DNA from: JANOYC01 sp031428675
Lineage (GTDB): Bacteria > Actinomycetota > Actinomycetes > Actinomycetales > Microbacteriaceae
Assembly: GCA_031428675.1 (NCBI GenBank)
Contig: JANOYC010000173.1
Location: 1 to 43,260, forward strand
Length of the DNA stretch: 43,260 nucleotides
Direction of reading: 5' to 3'
Shown: piece after piece, positions 24,701-32,682 of the stretch
Layout: each line of letters starts with the position of its first letter
How positions within the stretch are numbered: position 1 is the first letter of the stretch
The notes under the pieces: model-generated
Database searches by the model: none
Told to the model about the DNA's origin: nothing
Seen by the model: only the letters and a program-made list of their open reading frames with translations
Made by a program: the position numbers and the translations under genes

Positions 24701-26263
24701 TCAGGAAACCTGCACCGAGATGCCGTGGTACCCCTCAGCGCCGTCGGGGACCACGGGGACGCGCTGTTCCTTCTGGGTCTTGCCGCTCGCATCCGTGGCC
24801 CGCACTTCGATCACGTGATCGCCCGGGGTGGCGTCCCACTCGTAGATCCACTGCCGCCAGGTATCAATCGAGATCGCGTCGGCGAGCTTCGCCTCAGCCC
24901 ACTCGCCGTTGTCGACGCGCACCTCGACCGCGGTGATGCCGGTGTGCTGCGCCCACGCGACACCCGCTACCGCAACGGTGCCCGCGGCAACCGTCTGGTT
25001 GCGGCGAGGCACGTCAATGCGCGACGACGTTTTCACCGGACCGCGTGGCGACCAACCGCGATCGGTCCAATAGGCGGTCTCATCCGCGAACCGGGTGACC
25101 ACCAGCTCGACAACCCACTTCGTGGCCGACACGTAGCCGTAGAGCCCGGGCACGACCATCCGCACCGGAAATCCGTGCTCGAGCGGCAAAGGTTCACCGT
25201 TCATGCCGACCGCGAGAATGCTGGTGCGATCTGCATCAAGCAGAACGTCGAGGGGCGTCGACGCCGTCCAGCCGTCGTGACTTCGGGAGAGCACCATGTC
25301 GGCACCCCGCTTCGGCGAGGCCCGCTTGAGGAGTTCGCGAATCGGATATCCGAGCCACACCGCGTTTCCGATGAGGTCGCCGCCGACCTCGTTCGACACG
25401 CACATGAGCGTGATAACGGTTTCCGTGAGCGGGAGCGACAAGAGCTCATCGAAACCGATCTCGATCTCTTGGTCGACCATTCCGCTGATCCGCAGTCGCC
25501 ATTCGGAGGCATCGATCACGGGCACCTGAAGCGCGGTATCGATGCGGTAGAAGTCATCGTTGGGGGTGACCAGAGGCGCAAGGCCCGGTACTCCGAGGGA
25601 GGCTCCGGCGGGTATCGGCAGCGCAGCGGTGGCAGGTTTCGGCAACGACAGATTCGCGCGGATCGCGTTGGCGGTCGTGGTCGTCAGGTTGACCACGCGG
25701 GCTGCGACGCCCACGAGGATCGCACCGGCGGCCGTTGCCCCGGCCGACGCGAGAAAGCGGCGGCGGGTGACAGAAACGGCGCGCTCGCCCAGCGACGAGC
25801 GGCGATCGACGCTCGCGGCGGTGATCCAGGCGCGCAGAGTGGTCATGGCGAGCCGCAGTGCGACGACTCCGCCGACGACGCCGACGACAGTCGGCACTGC
25901 CCACCAGACCGTCGCCTGCTCGCGGGTGGTGACGGCGATCAGGGCGACCACCCCGACGGCGGTCAACGCTACCGCTCCCCACGGTTGCTTGCGGTGCTCG
26001 AGGAGTCCGACAGCAATCGCGAGAACGAGAAGCAGGATGCCGATGGCAATCAGCAAAACGAGTTTGTCTGCGGTGCCGAACCAGGCGATGGTCAGATCTT
26101 TAACCCACGGCGGCACGATATCGACGATGAACGAGCCGACCGCGAGCACGGGACTGCTCGCTGGGGCCAGGAGCAATGCCATCACTTCGGCGATCCCGAG
26201 CGTGACGATGGCGCTGACGATCCCGACGACGGATGACCACACGTGGATGCGTCTCGTGGTCAC
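24701..26263 (-). CDS. Membrane-fused sulfite-oxidase-like molybdopterin oxidoreductase
   Basis: The 520-residue protein has an N-terminal membrane part with four hydrophobic helices (about 10-34, 68-88, 95-112, 118-140). A fifth segment preceded by a twin-arginine-like SVTRRRFLASAG (about 164-190) follows. After it comes a sulfite-oxidase fold molybdenum domain (about 230-420) with the probable Mo-binding Cys288 in LMCVSNEVGGDLIGNAVWLGYP, and HGFPVRMVVPGLYGYVSATKWV (key PGLYGYVSAKW-type block). A C-terminal dimerisation/Ig-like domain closes it (AVEVRVDNGEW, DGAEGYHGISVQ). The active site therefore probably faces outside. The electron acceptor and substrate are unknown. It starts 13 bases after ispE with a GAGAG SD, so it is likely in the same operon. 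No cofactor genes are nearby. Confidence 0.9.
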   Translation of the reverse strand: MTTRRIHVWSSVVGIVSAIVTLGIAEVMALLLAPASSPVLAVGSFIVDIVPPWVKDLTIAWFGTADKLVLLIAIGILLLVLAIAVGLLEHRKQPWGAVALTAVGVVALIAVTTREQATVWWAVPTVVGVVGGVVALRLAMTTLRAWITAASVDRRSSLGERAVSVTRRRFLASAGATAAGAILVGVAARVVNLTTTTANAIRANLSLPKPATAALPIPAGASLGVPGLAPLVTPNDDFYRIDTALQVPVIDASEWRLRISGMVDQEIEIGFDELLSLPLTETVITLMCVSNEVGGDLIGNAVWLGYPIRELLKRASPKRGADMVLSRSHDGWTASTPLDVLLDADRTSILAVGMNGEPLPLEHGFPVRMVVPGLYGYVSATKWVVELVVTRFADETAYWTDRGWSPRGPVKTSSRIDVPRRNQTVAAGTVAVAGVAWAQHTGITAVEVRVDNGEWAEAKLADAISIDTWRQWIYEWDATPGDHVIEVRATDASGKTQKEQRVPVVPDGAEGYHGISVQVS

Positions 26264-26276
26264 GATCTCTCGATTC

Positions 26277-27212
26277 TCAGTCGCCGATGATTCTGGCTCC
26301 GTGCACGGGCCCCGTCGCTCGCACTGCGGTTATTCTGGCCGCGCTCATGGCGATCTGAAGTTCCAGGGCGCTGTCGAGATCGGCGGTCAGAAAGGCCACA
26401 GTAGGTCCCGAACCTGAAACGATGCCGGCGAGGGCACCGTTGCGCTCCCCGAGTTCGAGAACGTCGGCGATCCCGGGCTGGAGGTGCAGAGCCGGCGCCT
26501 GCAGATCGTTGTGCAGACATTCGGCGAGCATGCGCGGGTCTCCCGCGCGTAGCGCTTGCAGGACATTGGTGTCGACGGTCGGTTGGTGTGACGCGGGAAA
26601 GATGTCCTGCGAGTGGCGCTCGCGATGCACGTCGAGTTCTTTGTACACCGCAGGGGTGGACAGCCCGAATTCGGCGAGCGCGAGCACCCACTGAAATTGA
26701 CCTTTGGCGAGGGCGGGGCTCAGTTCGTCACCGCGCCCAGTGCCAATGGCGGTGCCTCCGGTGAGCGAAAACGGCACGTCAGCACCGAGGCGGGAGGCGA
26801 GCGCAAAGATGTCTTCTCGGGGCAGATCGGTGCCCCACAGCGCGTCACACGCGATGAGTGTTGCCGCAGCATCAGCGGACCCTCCGCCCATCCCTCCGGT
26901 GACGGGCACGTGCTTCTCTATCTCGATCCGCACGCCGCGCCGGTAGCCGGTGCGTCGCGCGAGCATCTGAGCAGCGGTTATCGCGATGTTGGATGCGTCG
27001 GTCGGCACTCGAGACAGATCGACCGAGCCGGAAACCGACACGGAGAAATCGTCGGCCGGAGTGACCCGCACGTACTCGAATAGGGAGACTGCTTGGTAGG
27101 CGATCGCAACGTCGTGGTAGCCGTCGTCAAGCAGTGCGCCGACCTTGAGGAACACGTTGATCTTCCCCGGCGCCCGCGCCAGAACGGCAGTTGACGCGCC
27201 GAGGGAAGTCAT
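26277..27212 (-). CDS. ispE: 4-diphosphocytidyl-2-C-methyl-D-erythritol kinase
   Basis: ATP-dependent kinase of the non-mevalonate (MEP) pathway to isoprenoid precursors. The 311-residue GHMP kinase starts ARAPGKINVFLKVG (catalytic Lys17 region) and carries PVTGGMGGGSADAAATLIA (ATP-binding GGGSAD; Asp about 114). VSGSGPTVAFL is the third motif near the C-terminus. Length is normal. The ATG at 27212 is preceded by TAGGTT at six bases and no SD, so a new leaderless message starts here, 57 bases behind the GT1 gene. In many actinobacteria ispE directly follows rsmA; here two glycosyltransferase genes intervene. Confidence 0.96.
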   Translation of the reverse strand: MTSLGASTAVLARAPGKINVFLKVGALLDDGYHDVAIAYQAVSLFEYVRVTPADDFSVSVSGSVDLSRVPTDASNIAITAAQMLARRTGYRRGVRIEIEKHVPVTGGMGGGSADAAATLIACDALWGTDLPREDIFALASRLGADVPFSLTGGTAIGTGRGDELSPALAKGQFQWVLALAEFGLSTPAVYKELDVHRERHSQDIFPASHQPTVDTNVLQALRAGDPRMLAECLHNDLQAPALHLQPGIADVLELGERNGALAGIVSGSGPTVAFLTADLDSALELQIAMSAARITAVRATGPVHGARIIGD

Positions 27213-27218
27213 AGAGAC

Positions 27219-27224
27219 AACCTA
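27219..27224 (-). promoter_or_regulatory. -10 box, leaderless start of ispE
   Basis: TAGGTT on the minus strand, six bases before the ATG. It lets ispE be expressed independently of the glycosyltransferase pair upstream. Confidence 0.6.
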
Positions 27225-27269
27225 GCCGAGCCGAGCATGCCTCTACTCAGCTCCTGCCCTGCAGCCGCG

Positions 27270-28586
27270 CTAGTACGCCGCGCGAGCACCTGCCGTTATG
27301 GTCTCGAGCGCGCGCGTTGGACCCGGGACGTCAGTGAGCGACCGGGAGATCGACTCAAGCAAGGCCGATCCCCGGATGTCGCGGGCCAACAGGCGATTCA
27401 GCGCTGCGGTCACGTCGCCGGCGGTTGTCGCGTTCGGATCGAGGGCGATGCCAACGCCAGCGGCCTCGATGGCCGCGGCTCCGGCGAATTGGTCGGTGGA
27501 GAACGGTAGCACCAGGAGCGGCACACCGAACGTCATTGCTTCGGTGACGCTGTTGTTGCCGCCGTGCGTGACCGCGGCCGCCGCTTGCCGGAGAAGCTCG
27601 ACCTGAGGGAGGTACTCGCGCACGATCCATCCGTCGCTGATCTCACCGATCGCGGTCGGGTCGCTCGAACCCGTGGCGATGGCGGCTCGAACGCCCATGG
27701 CACGGAGGGCTTCGACAACCCGAGCGAGGACATCCGACCGCACCGATAGGAAGCTGCCGAAGCTCACGTAGACGAATGGCTCAGAACTCCGCGCCAGCCA
27801 TTCGCCAACCTGCGGATCGACGTCTTCTCTCCTCGCGGTCGACCCGAGGAAGGTATGCGGTGGCAGGAACGAGGTGCGAGCGGGTTCGTGCAATTCATGG
27901 GGATAGTTGAGCAGCAGGAGTTCGCCATGCTCGGCGAAGGCATCGTCCGACGGCCGCACCGTCGGTTCGAGCGCGGCGAGCGCGGCATTCCATTCCGCCG
28001 TGAACGAATCCCGCACGCGCTCGCAGAGGGAGCCAAGCTCGTCGAGCGCCTCGGGAGTCGGGGTGATCGCCGCAGGCCAGGCGGGCGGCAGTCCATAGAG
28101 TTCGTGGCCGACGGGCAACGCTGACGGATGTCCGAGCACAACGTCGGCGTGGGCGATCCCGCCAGCGATCAGTCCGAGCCTTGCCCCGAATGCCAGATGA
28201 TCGACGATGATCTGGTCGGGTTTCACCTCGTCGACGATCGTCTGCACGCGGCGAGCGGTCTCCACCGGATTCCACAGCAGGTCGGACAGCCGCGCGGTTG
28301 CCTGAAAAGTGAGGGTGTCGATAGCGCCGCGGCGAGTGGCGTCGAAGAAGCCACGGAGGGCGACATCTTCTCCCCGTGGCTGCTGCTCGGCACGGATCAC
28401 ACCGGGATTCGACCCGCGGCCGAGTTGCAGGTGGATGCGCTCAAACCCCGACGACTGCACGATTGCGCTCGTCGCCGGTCCGGTAGCAACGACGACTCGC
28501 TCGCCGCGCTCTCGCCACGCCGAGGCGATCGTCGCCAGCGGGAGTAGGTGTGAGGCGTAGTCGGGGCTGATGACGAGCAGGGTCAT
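27270..28586 (-). CDS. GT1 (UGT/macrolide-glycosyltransferase-like) glycosyltransferase
   Basis: GT-B fold glycosyltransferase of 438 residues that should use a nucleotide sugar on a small, perhaps lipid-like, acceptor. The N-terminal half begins MTLLVISPDYASHLLPLATIASAWRERG (key His13 in ASHLLP, the position of the catalytic base in this family). The C-terminal half holds the donor motif with VSFGSFLSV, AVTHGGNNSVTEAMTFGVPLLVLP (His341) and the sugar-contacting STDQFAGA (Asp-Gln 365-366). This is the macrolide/UDP-glycosyltransferase pattern; the acceptor is unknown. Its ATG overlaps the stop of the HEAT-GT4 gene (ATGA), so the two proteins are coupled in translation and probably act in one pathway. 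I see no polyketide or natural-product gene nearby. Confidence 0.9.
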   Translation of the reverse strand: MTLLVISPDYASHLLPLATIASAWRERGERVVVATGPATSAIVQSSGFERIHLQLGRGSNPGVIRAEQQPRGEDVALRGFFDATRRGAIDTLTFQATARLSDLLWNPVETARRVQTIVDEVKPDQIIVDHLAFGARLGLIAGGIAHADVVLGHPSALPVGHELYGLPPAWPAAITPTPEALDELGSLCERVRDSFTAEWNAALAALEPTVRPSDDAFAEHGELLLLNYPHELHEPARTSFLPPHTFLGSTARREDVDPQVGEWLARSSEPFVYVSFGSFLSVRSDVLARVVEALRAMGVRAAIATGSSDPTAIGEISDGWIVREYLPQVELLRQAAAAVTHGGNNSVTEAMTFGVPLLVLPFSTDQFAGAAAIEAAGVGIALDPNATTAGDVTAALNRLLARDIRGSALLESISRSLTDVPGPTRALETITAGARAAY

Positions 28587-30757
28587 CGGCTGAGCACCGA
28601 GGAGTCGGCCTCTGCGTTCGCGTGCACGTCGGAATACACCCGCGCGAGCGCGGTCGCCATGGCCTCGATGGTGAAATTGTCGGCGACTGTGGCGCGGGAT
28701 CTCGACGGCCTGTCATTCGTGCCGCGGGTGGCGTTCTGCTCCCCCACCACCGCTGCGAGCGCAGCGGAGATCGCCCGCTCCAAGGGGGCCGCTGTGCTGG
28801 TGCCGGTGAGGAATCCGGTGTCGCCGTGGCGCACGTATGTTGCCGGGCCACCGCCGTCGGGGGCGACTACCATGAGGCCCGCGGCCATCGCCTCCAGCAA
28901 GGCGATGCCGAATTCCTCTTTGAGGCTTCCGCACACGTAGATGCCTCCGGGCGCCGACAGGCCTGGCAGCCCGAAGCGGCTCGCGGCGATCCAGCGGGCG
29001 ACGGTGTCGTTGCGTCGGTGCCCCGCCAGGATCAGGCCGGATGCCATTCGCTCGTGCGCGGGAACGGTCGCGTCGATTCGCGCGAGCTGTTCGCGTTCGT
29101 CGGCCGACGGGGTGTCGAGGTTTCCGCCGACGATGAGCAGGTTGCACCGTTCGCGCAGGTCGCTTCCCGCCCACGCATCGACGATCATCGCCATGCCTTT
29201 CACGCGGTGAAGCCGCCCGACGCTGACGACCAGCGGCAGTCCGCGTCGTTTGACAGGCAACGCCGACACGAGTTCGCGCAACTCTGAGATCGGGAGCGTC
29301 GCTGCCACGCCAGCGGCGTGGTCGGCCGCTTCGGCGACGGCGGTGTCAACGACGGCGAGGTCGATACCCTCTGGCACGACCGTGTGCCGTTCGGGGTGGG
29401 CTGTGATGTCGATACCCACGAGCTCGCTCATGTCGCGCGCGAGTTCCGGGCGAGGAAACAGCACTGTATGCGCGGAGTCCGCAGCCAGCCGCTGCACCAA
29501 TCGAGCGCGGAACCAGAAATGTTCGCTGGTGTCGACATCGCCGAAGTTCTCTCGCGTAAGTTCGCCAGCGAGGTCGAGATTGGTGATGACCGCGTGCGGA
29601 TCCGGCGCGACGGTGAAAACCATGGGGATCCCGAGATCGCGCGCGACGTTCGCTGCGGCGAGGCTGCCGACATCTGCCATCCGCAGGTGCAGCGCGTGCA
29701 CGTCACCGGCCGCGCGCAGGATGCGACGGATTCCGCGTTCGGCCGCGATGCGCAGCGGCCAGGCCGCTGGTGCGGGCACGGGCTCACTGAGCAGCGGCAC
29801 CGCCCCGTAGATGTGGCCCAATTCGTTCGATGCTGCGTCGTGGAGTGAATCCATTGCCTGTTCGGCGCTCCCTCGCGAGAGAGTGATGACTCTCGCTATC
29901 GGATGCGCGGTCGGCGCGGTATCGCGAGCGAGGGCGTCTCCGAGTCGCACGAGAAGAGTCGCAATTCCGCCGTTGTCGCCGCGCCCGGCCTGACTGAGTT
30001 GCGGGTCGATGTCGGCGTGCAGGAAGAGTTGCGCGACGGTGAGCCCAGGTCGCCACGACGACGGTTCCGGGGCGCTCGCCGTGAGATCGACGATAGCGAG
30101 CCGCGCCACTGTCGACAGATAGCCGGCGCCAGCGGCAAGCTCACTCAGTGCGGCCACTGTTGTCGCATCTCCCGCTCGGTCACCGAGCGCGGCGACCGCC
30201 GCCACTCGAACGACCTGGTCTTCGCGCGCGGCGCGTGCGACCCGCAACAGCACTCGGGTCGACACCCTCGTCGGTACGACACCGAGAGTCTCCACTAAGC
30301 GCGCCCGCGCGTGCAGATCGACCACCCCGACGAGCGCCGCTTCAATCGCTACGGCGATGACGTCGGGCGCGGCGGTCCCCCACTGCTGCAGGGTGCGTTG
30401 AGCGAGCATGCCCGCAAATCCCCCGGCGACAGCGGTCTCAATCATCTGCGCGACCGCGTCGACGCGCGGCAGGCGGGCCCCGAGCGCCCACGACGCGTGT
30501 TCACGGATGAACGCCCGGTCATGACTCAGGAGGTCGACGAGAACCTGTTCTGCCGATTCATCGAAGACGCGACCGAGAGCGTGAACGGCGGCGATAGCCG
30601 TGAGTTGGTCGTCGCCGCCGATGGCTGCGCTGAGCACACGCGTGGTGCGCACGCCGCTGTTTCGGCTGGCCACGAAGGCGAGGTCGTCTGCTGCGCGCAT
30701 CGCGTCGACCAACCGGGTGGTCGCGCGCACGTCATCGAGGCTCGTTTGGATGCCCAC
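28583..30757 (-). CDS. HEAT-repeat / GT4 glycosyltransferase fusion
   Basis: A 724-residue two-part protein. Residues about 1-220 form alpha-helical HEAT-like repeats (LTAIAAVHALGRVFDESAEQVLVDLL, of which AAVHALG is the repeat core; likewise REHASWALGARL and VVRVAAVAALGD). From about 228 a GT-B glycosyltransferase begins: LSQAGRGDNGGIATLLVRLGDAL resembles the GGxxxxLxxLAxxL loop of sucrose-phosphate-synthase-like GT4 enzymes. It continues with VITLSRG, TVAPDPHAVI, VPEGIDLAVVD and VSVGRLHRVKGM. The donor motif is EEFGIALLEAMAAG (Glu614, Glu622, the EX7E pair). All catalytic blocks look intact. The GTG at 30757 has AAGGAC upstream. The fusion is unusual; the HEAT part may bind a partner or acceptor. 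It is co-translated with the GT1 gene. Confidence 0.85.
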   Translation of the reverse strand: MGIQTSLDDVRATTRLVDAMRAADDLAFVASRNSGVRTTRVLSAAIGGDDQLTAIAAVHALGRVFDESAEQVLVDLLSHDRAFIREHASWALGARLPRVDAVAQMIETAVAGGFAGMLAQRTLQQWGTAAPDVIAVAIEAALVGVVDLHARARLVETLGVVPTRVSTRVLLRVARAAREDQVVRVAAVAALGDRAGDATTVAALSELAAGAGYLSTVARLAIVDLTASAPEPSSWRPGLTVAQLFLHADIDPQLSQAGRGDNGGIATLLVRLGDALARDTAPTAHPIARVITLSRGSAEQAMDSLHDAASNELGHIYGAVPLLSEPVPAPAAWPLRIAAERGIRRILRAAGDVHALHLRMADVGSLAAANVARDLGIPMVFTVAPDPHAVITNLDLAGELTRENFGDVDTSEHFWFRARLVQRLAADSAHTVLFPRPELARDMSELVGIDITAHPERHTVVPEGIDLAVVDTAVAEAADHAAGVAATLPISELRELVSALPVKRRGLPLVVSVGRLHRVKGMAMIVDAWAGSDLRERCNLLIVGGNLDTPSADEREQLARIDATVPAHERMASGLILAGHRRNDTVARWIAASRFGLPGLSAPGGIYVCGSLKEEFGIALLEAMAAGLMVVAPDGGGPATYVRHGDTGFLTGTSTAAPLERAISAALAAVVGEQNATRGTNDRPSRSRATVADNFTIEAMATALARVYSDVHANAEADSSVLSR

Positions 30758-30811
30758 AATGGTCCGTCCTTGGTTGTGGTGACGGCACGCCGAGGTCGAC
30801 GCGCCACCGAC

Positions 30812-30840
30812 ATTCGCCCCAGTACGAAGGTACGGCGAAT
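30812..30840 (-). terminator. Strong hairpin between rsmA and the HEAT-GT4 gene
   Basis: ATTCGCC and GGCGAAT (seven pairs) enclose a second stem GTAC-GAAG-GTAC, giving an 11-bp stem with a three-base bulge. There is no T tract, so it is either an attenuating structure, a terminator that needs a factor, or an RNA processing site. A smaller CGTTC-GCT-GAACG hairpin lies at 30876-30888. Confidence 0.35.
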
Positions 30841-30904
30841 CGCAGTCTGCCAGCGGCTCGTGGGAGATTCCCGAGCGTTCGCTGAACGAAGTCGCGGCGC
30901 GGCG

Positions 30905-31741
30905 CTAGTGCGTTGTGGCGCGGGCGATAGCGAGAAAGTCGTTCACAGTGAGTTCCTCACCACGGGCCGTCGGCGCGAGCCCTGCTGCTTCGATCTGCGC
31001 GGATGCTGCGGCCGAGTCGCCGAGAACAACCGCGAGAGCCTGGCGGAGCATCTTTCGTCGCTGCTGAAAAGCCGCGTCGATGAGCTCGAAGGTCGCAATA
31101 CGCTCGGGCTCGGTGCCCGGTTGCTCGAGTCGGTCGAATGCGACGAGGATCGAATCCACGTTCGGCACCGGCCAGAACACCTGTCTACTCACGAGACCAG
31201 CGGTGCGCCAGCGCCCGTACCACGCGGCCTTCACGCTTGGCGCGCCGTAGACCTTCGAGCCGGGAGCCGCGGCGATCCGTTGGCCGACCTCCGCCTGCAC
31301 CATCACGAGTCCCCGGTCGATGCCGGGAAAGTGTTCGAGAAAGTGCAGCAGCACGGGCACAGACACGTTGTAGGGAAGATTGGCGACGAGCACCGACGGA
31401 CGCTGGGGAAGCTCAGTGATTTTCAGCGCGTCGGCCGTGATCACCGTGAGGTCCGCATCCGGTTGCATGAGCGCGACCGTTTCGGGAAGCTGCGCGGCGA
31501 GTCGCTTGTCGATTTCTACCGCGACGACGCTCGCACCCGTTTCGAGGAGCCCGAGCGTGAGAGAGCCGAGGCCCGGACCGACCTCAACGACGGTCTCACC
31601 CCTCTCAACTCTCGCGGTGTGCACGATCTTGCGCACAGTATTACCGTCGATGACGAAGTTCTGGCCGAGTTTCTTAGTCGGCTGGATTCCCAGCAGTTGG
31701 GCGAGATCGCGGATCTCTGCGGGACCGAGCAGTGCGCCCAT
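30905..31741 (-). CDS. rsmA: 16S rRNA (adenine1518/1519-N6) dimethyltransferase RsmA
   Basis: Dimethylates two adjacent adenosines in helix 45 of 16S rRNA during small-subunit maturation (also called KsgA). The 278 residues show KKLGQNFVIDGNTVRKIV (residues 23-40), the SAM-binding VVEVGPGLGSLT (51-62), the acidic VAVEIDKRL, the methyltransferase motif ANLPYNVSVPVL (NLPYN 121-125), MVQAEVGQR and the C-terminal FQQRRKMLRQAL. Length is standard. The ATG at 31741 has GGAG ten bases upstream. Upstream tatD ends 34 bases away; the pair is a conserved actinobacterial unit with metG. Confidence 0.97.
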   Translation of the reverse strand: MGALLGPAEIRDLAQLLGIQPTKKLGQNFVIDGNTVRKIVHTARVERGETVVEVGPGLGSLTLGLLETGASVVAVEIDKRLAAQLPETVALMQPDADLTVITADALKITELPQRPSVLVANLPYNVSVPVLLHFLEHFPGIDRGLVMVQAEVGQRIAAAPGSKVYGAPSVKAAWYGRWRTAGLVSRQVFWPVPNVDSILVAFDRLEQPGTEPERIATFELIDAAFQQRRKMLRQALAVVLGDSAAASAQIEAAGLAPTARGEELTVNDFLAIARATTH

Positions 31742-31775
31742 CAGCGGGATTCTCCGCGTTCGCTCACGGACGACA

Positions 31776-32669
31776 TCACAGAATGTCGGCGAACGGATGG
31801 TCGGGCTCGACCACCGGCTCGGCGTCCCACAGCCCGTATACCTGCTCTGACGTCGACGCGATCTGGGCTGCGAGCATGGACACATCGGTGCCGAGGTGCG
31901 CTGCCATCGCCCGCAATGTGTGCGGAAGCAGGTAGGGCGAATTTGTGCGACCGCGCACGGGAGTCGGTGCGAGATATGGAGCGTCGGTCTCAACGAGCAG
32001 CAGAGCGCGCGGCACCGCCTCAAGGCAATCGCGCAGTCCGCGGGCGTTGGAGAACGTCACGGTGCCCGAGAACGACAGGAACCACCCATTGTCCGCGCAG
32101 ATTCGCGCAAGCTCGACGTCGCCGCTGAAACAGTGGAAGACCGTGCGCTCTGGCGCCCCGACTCGCAACAGGGTCTTCACGACGTCGGCGTGAGCGTCTC
32201 GATCGTGGATCTGCAACGCGAGATCGTGTCGCTTGGCGATCTCGATGTGCGCCTCAAACGACTCCCGCTGAAGCGCGTGCCCCGGCTCTGGCGTGCGAAA
32301 GTAATCGAGTCCGGTTTCGCCGACGGCGCGCACGCGCGGTTTGGCCGCGAGTTCGTCGATCTCAGCCAGCGCGTCAGCGAACTCACCCGCTTCGGCATAC
32401 CGTGCCACTTCGTTCGGATGCAACGCTACCGCTGCGAGTACGCGCGGTTCTCGGGCGGCAACGCGAGCCGACCAGCGCGAGGATTCGAGATCGCCACCGA
32501 CCTGCACCACCCCGCGAACACCGACGCTCGATGCCCGATCGAGCTGTTCGCGGTAGTCGAGTAGGCCCTCGCCGTAGTGTCCGAACGGCTCCAAATGGGT
32601 GTGATTGTCGTAAACCGGCACGACGAGCGCTTCGGGGAGCGGCGGATAGTCCACGTCTCGTGCCGTCAT
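31776..32669 (-). CDS. tatD: TatD family metal-dependent hydrolase
   Basis: Putative Mg- or Zn-dependent DNase or phosphodiesterase of the TIM-barrel amidohydrolase group. The 297-residue protein has the metal ligands His23 and His25 (YDNHTHLEPFG), VGETGLDYFR, the His in ALQIHDRDAH and HCFSGD, and Asp in LLVETDAPYLAPTP, so the site is complete. It is somewhat longer than E. coli TatD at both ends. The ATG at 32669 has GGAG seven bases upstream. It follows metG by 13 bases and precedes rsmA, the usual actinobacterial order. The precise cellular role of this family is still debated. Confidence 0.93.
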   Translation of the reverse strand: MTARDVDYPPLPEALVVPVYDNHTHLEPFGHYGEGLLDYREQLDRASSVGVRGVVQVGGDLESSRWSARVAAREPRVLAAVALHPNEVARYAEAGEFADALAEIDELAAKPRVRAVGETGLDYFRTPEPGHALQRESFEAHIEIAKRHDLALQIHDRDAHADVVKTLLRVGAPERTVFHCFSGDVELARICADNGWFLSFSGTVTFSNARGLRDCLEAVPRALLLVETDAPYLAPTPVRGRTNSPYLLPHTLRAMAAHLGTDVSMLAAQIASTSEQVYGLWDAEPVVEPDHPFADIL

Positions 32670-32682
32670 GCTCGTTCTCCGA

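Noticed and set aside
30311..32128. Plus-strand frame of 605 codons over the HEAT-GT4, rsmA and tatD genes
   Set aside because: Spans three real minus-strand genes and shows no family signature.
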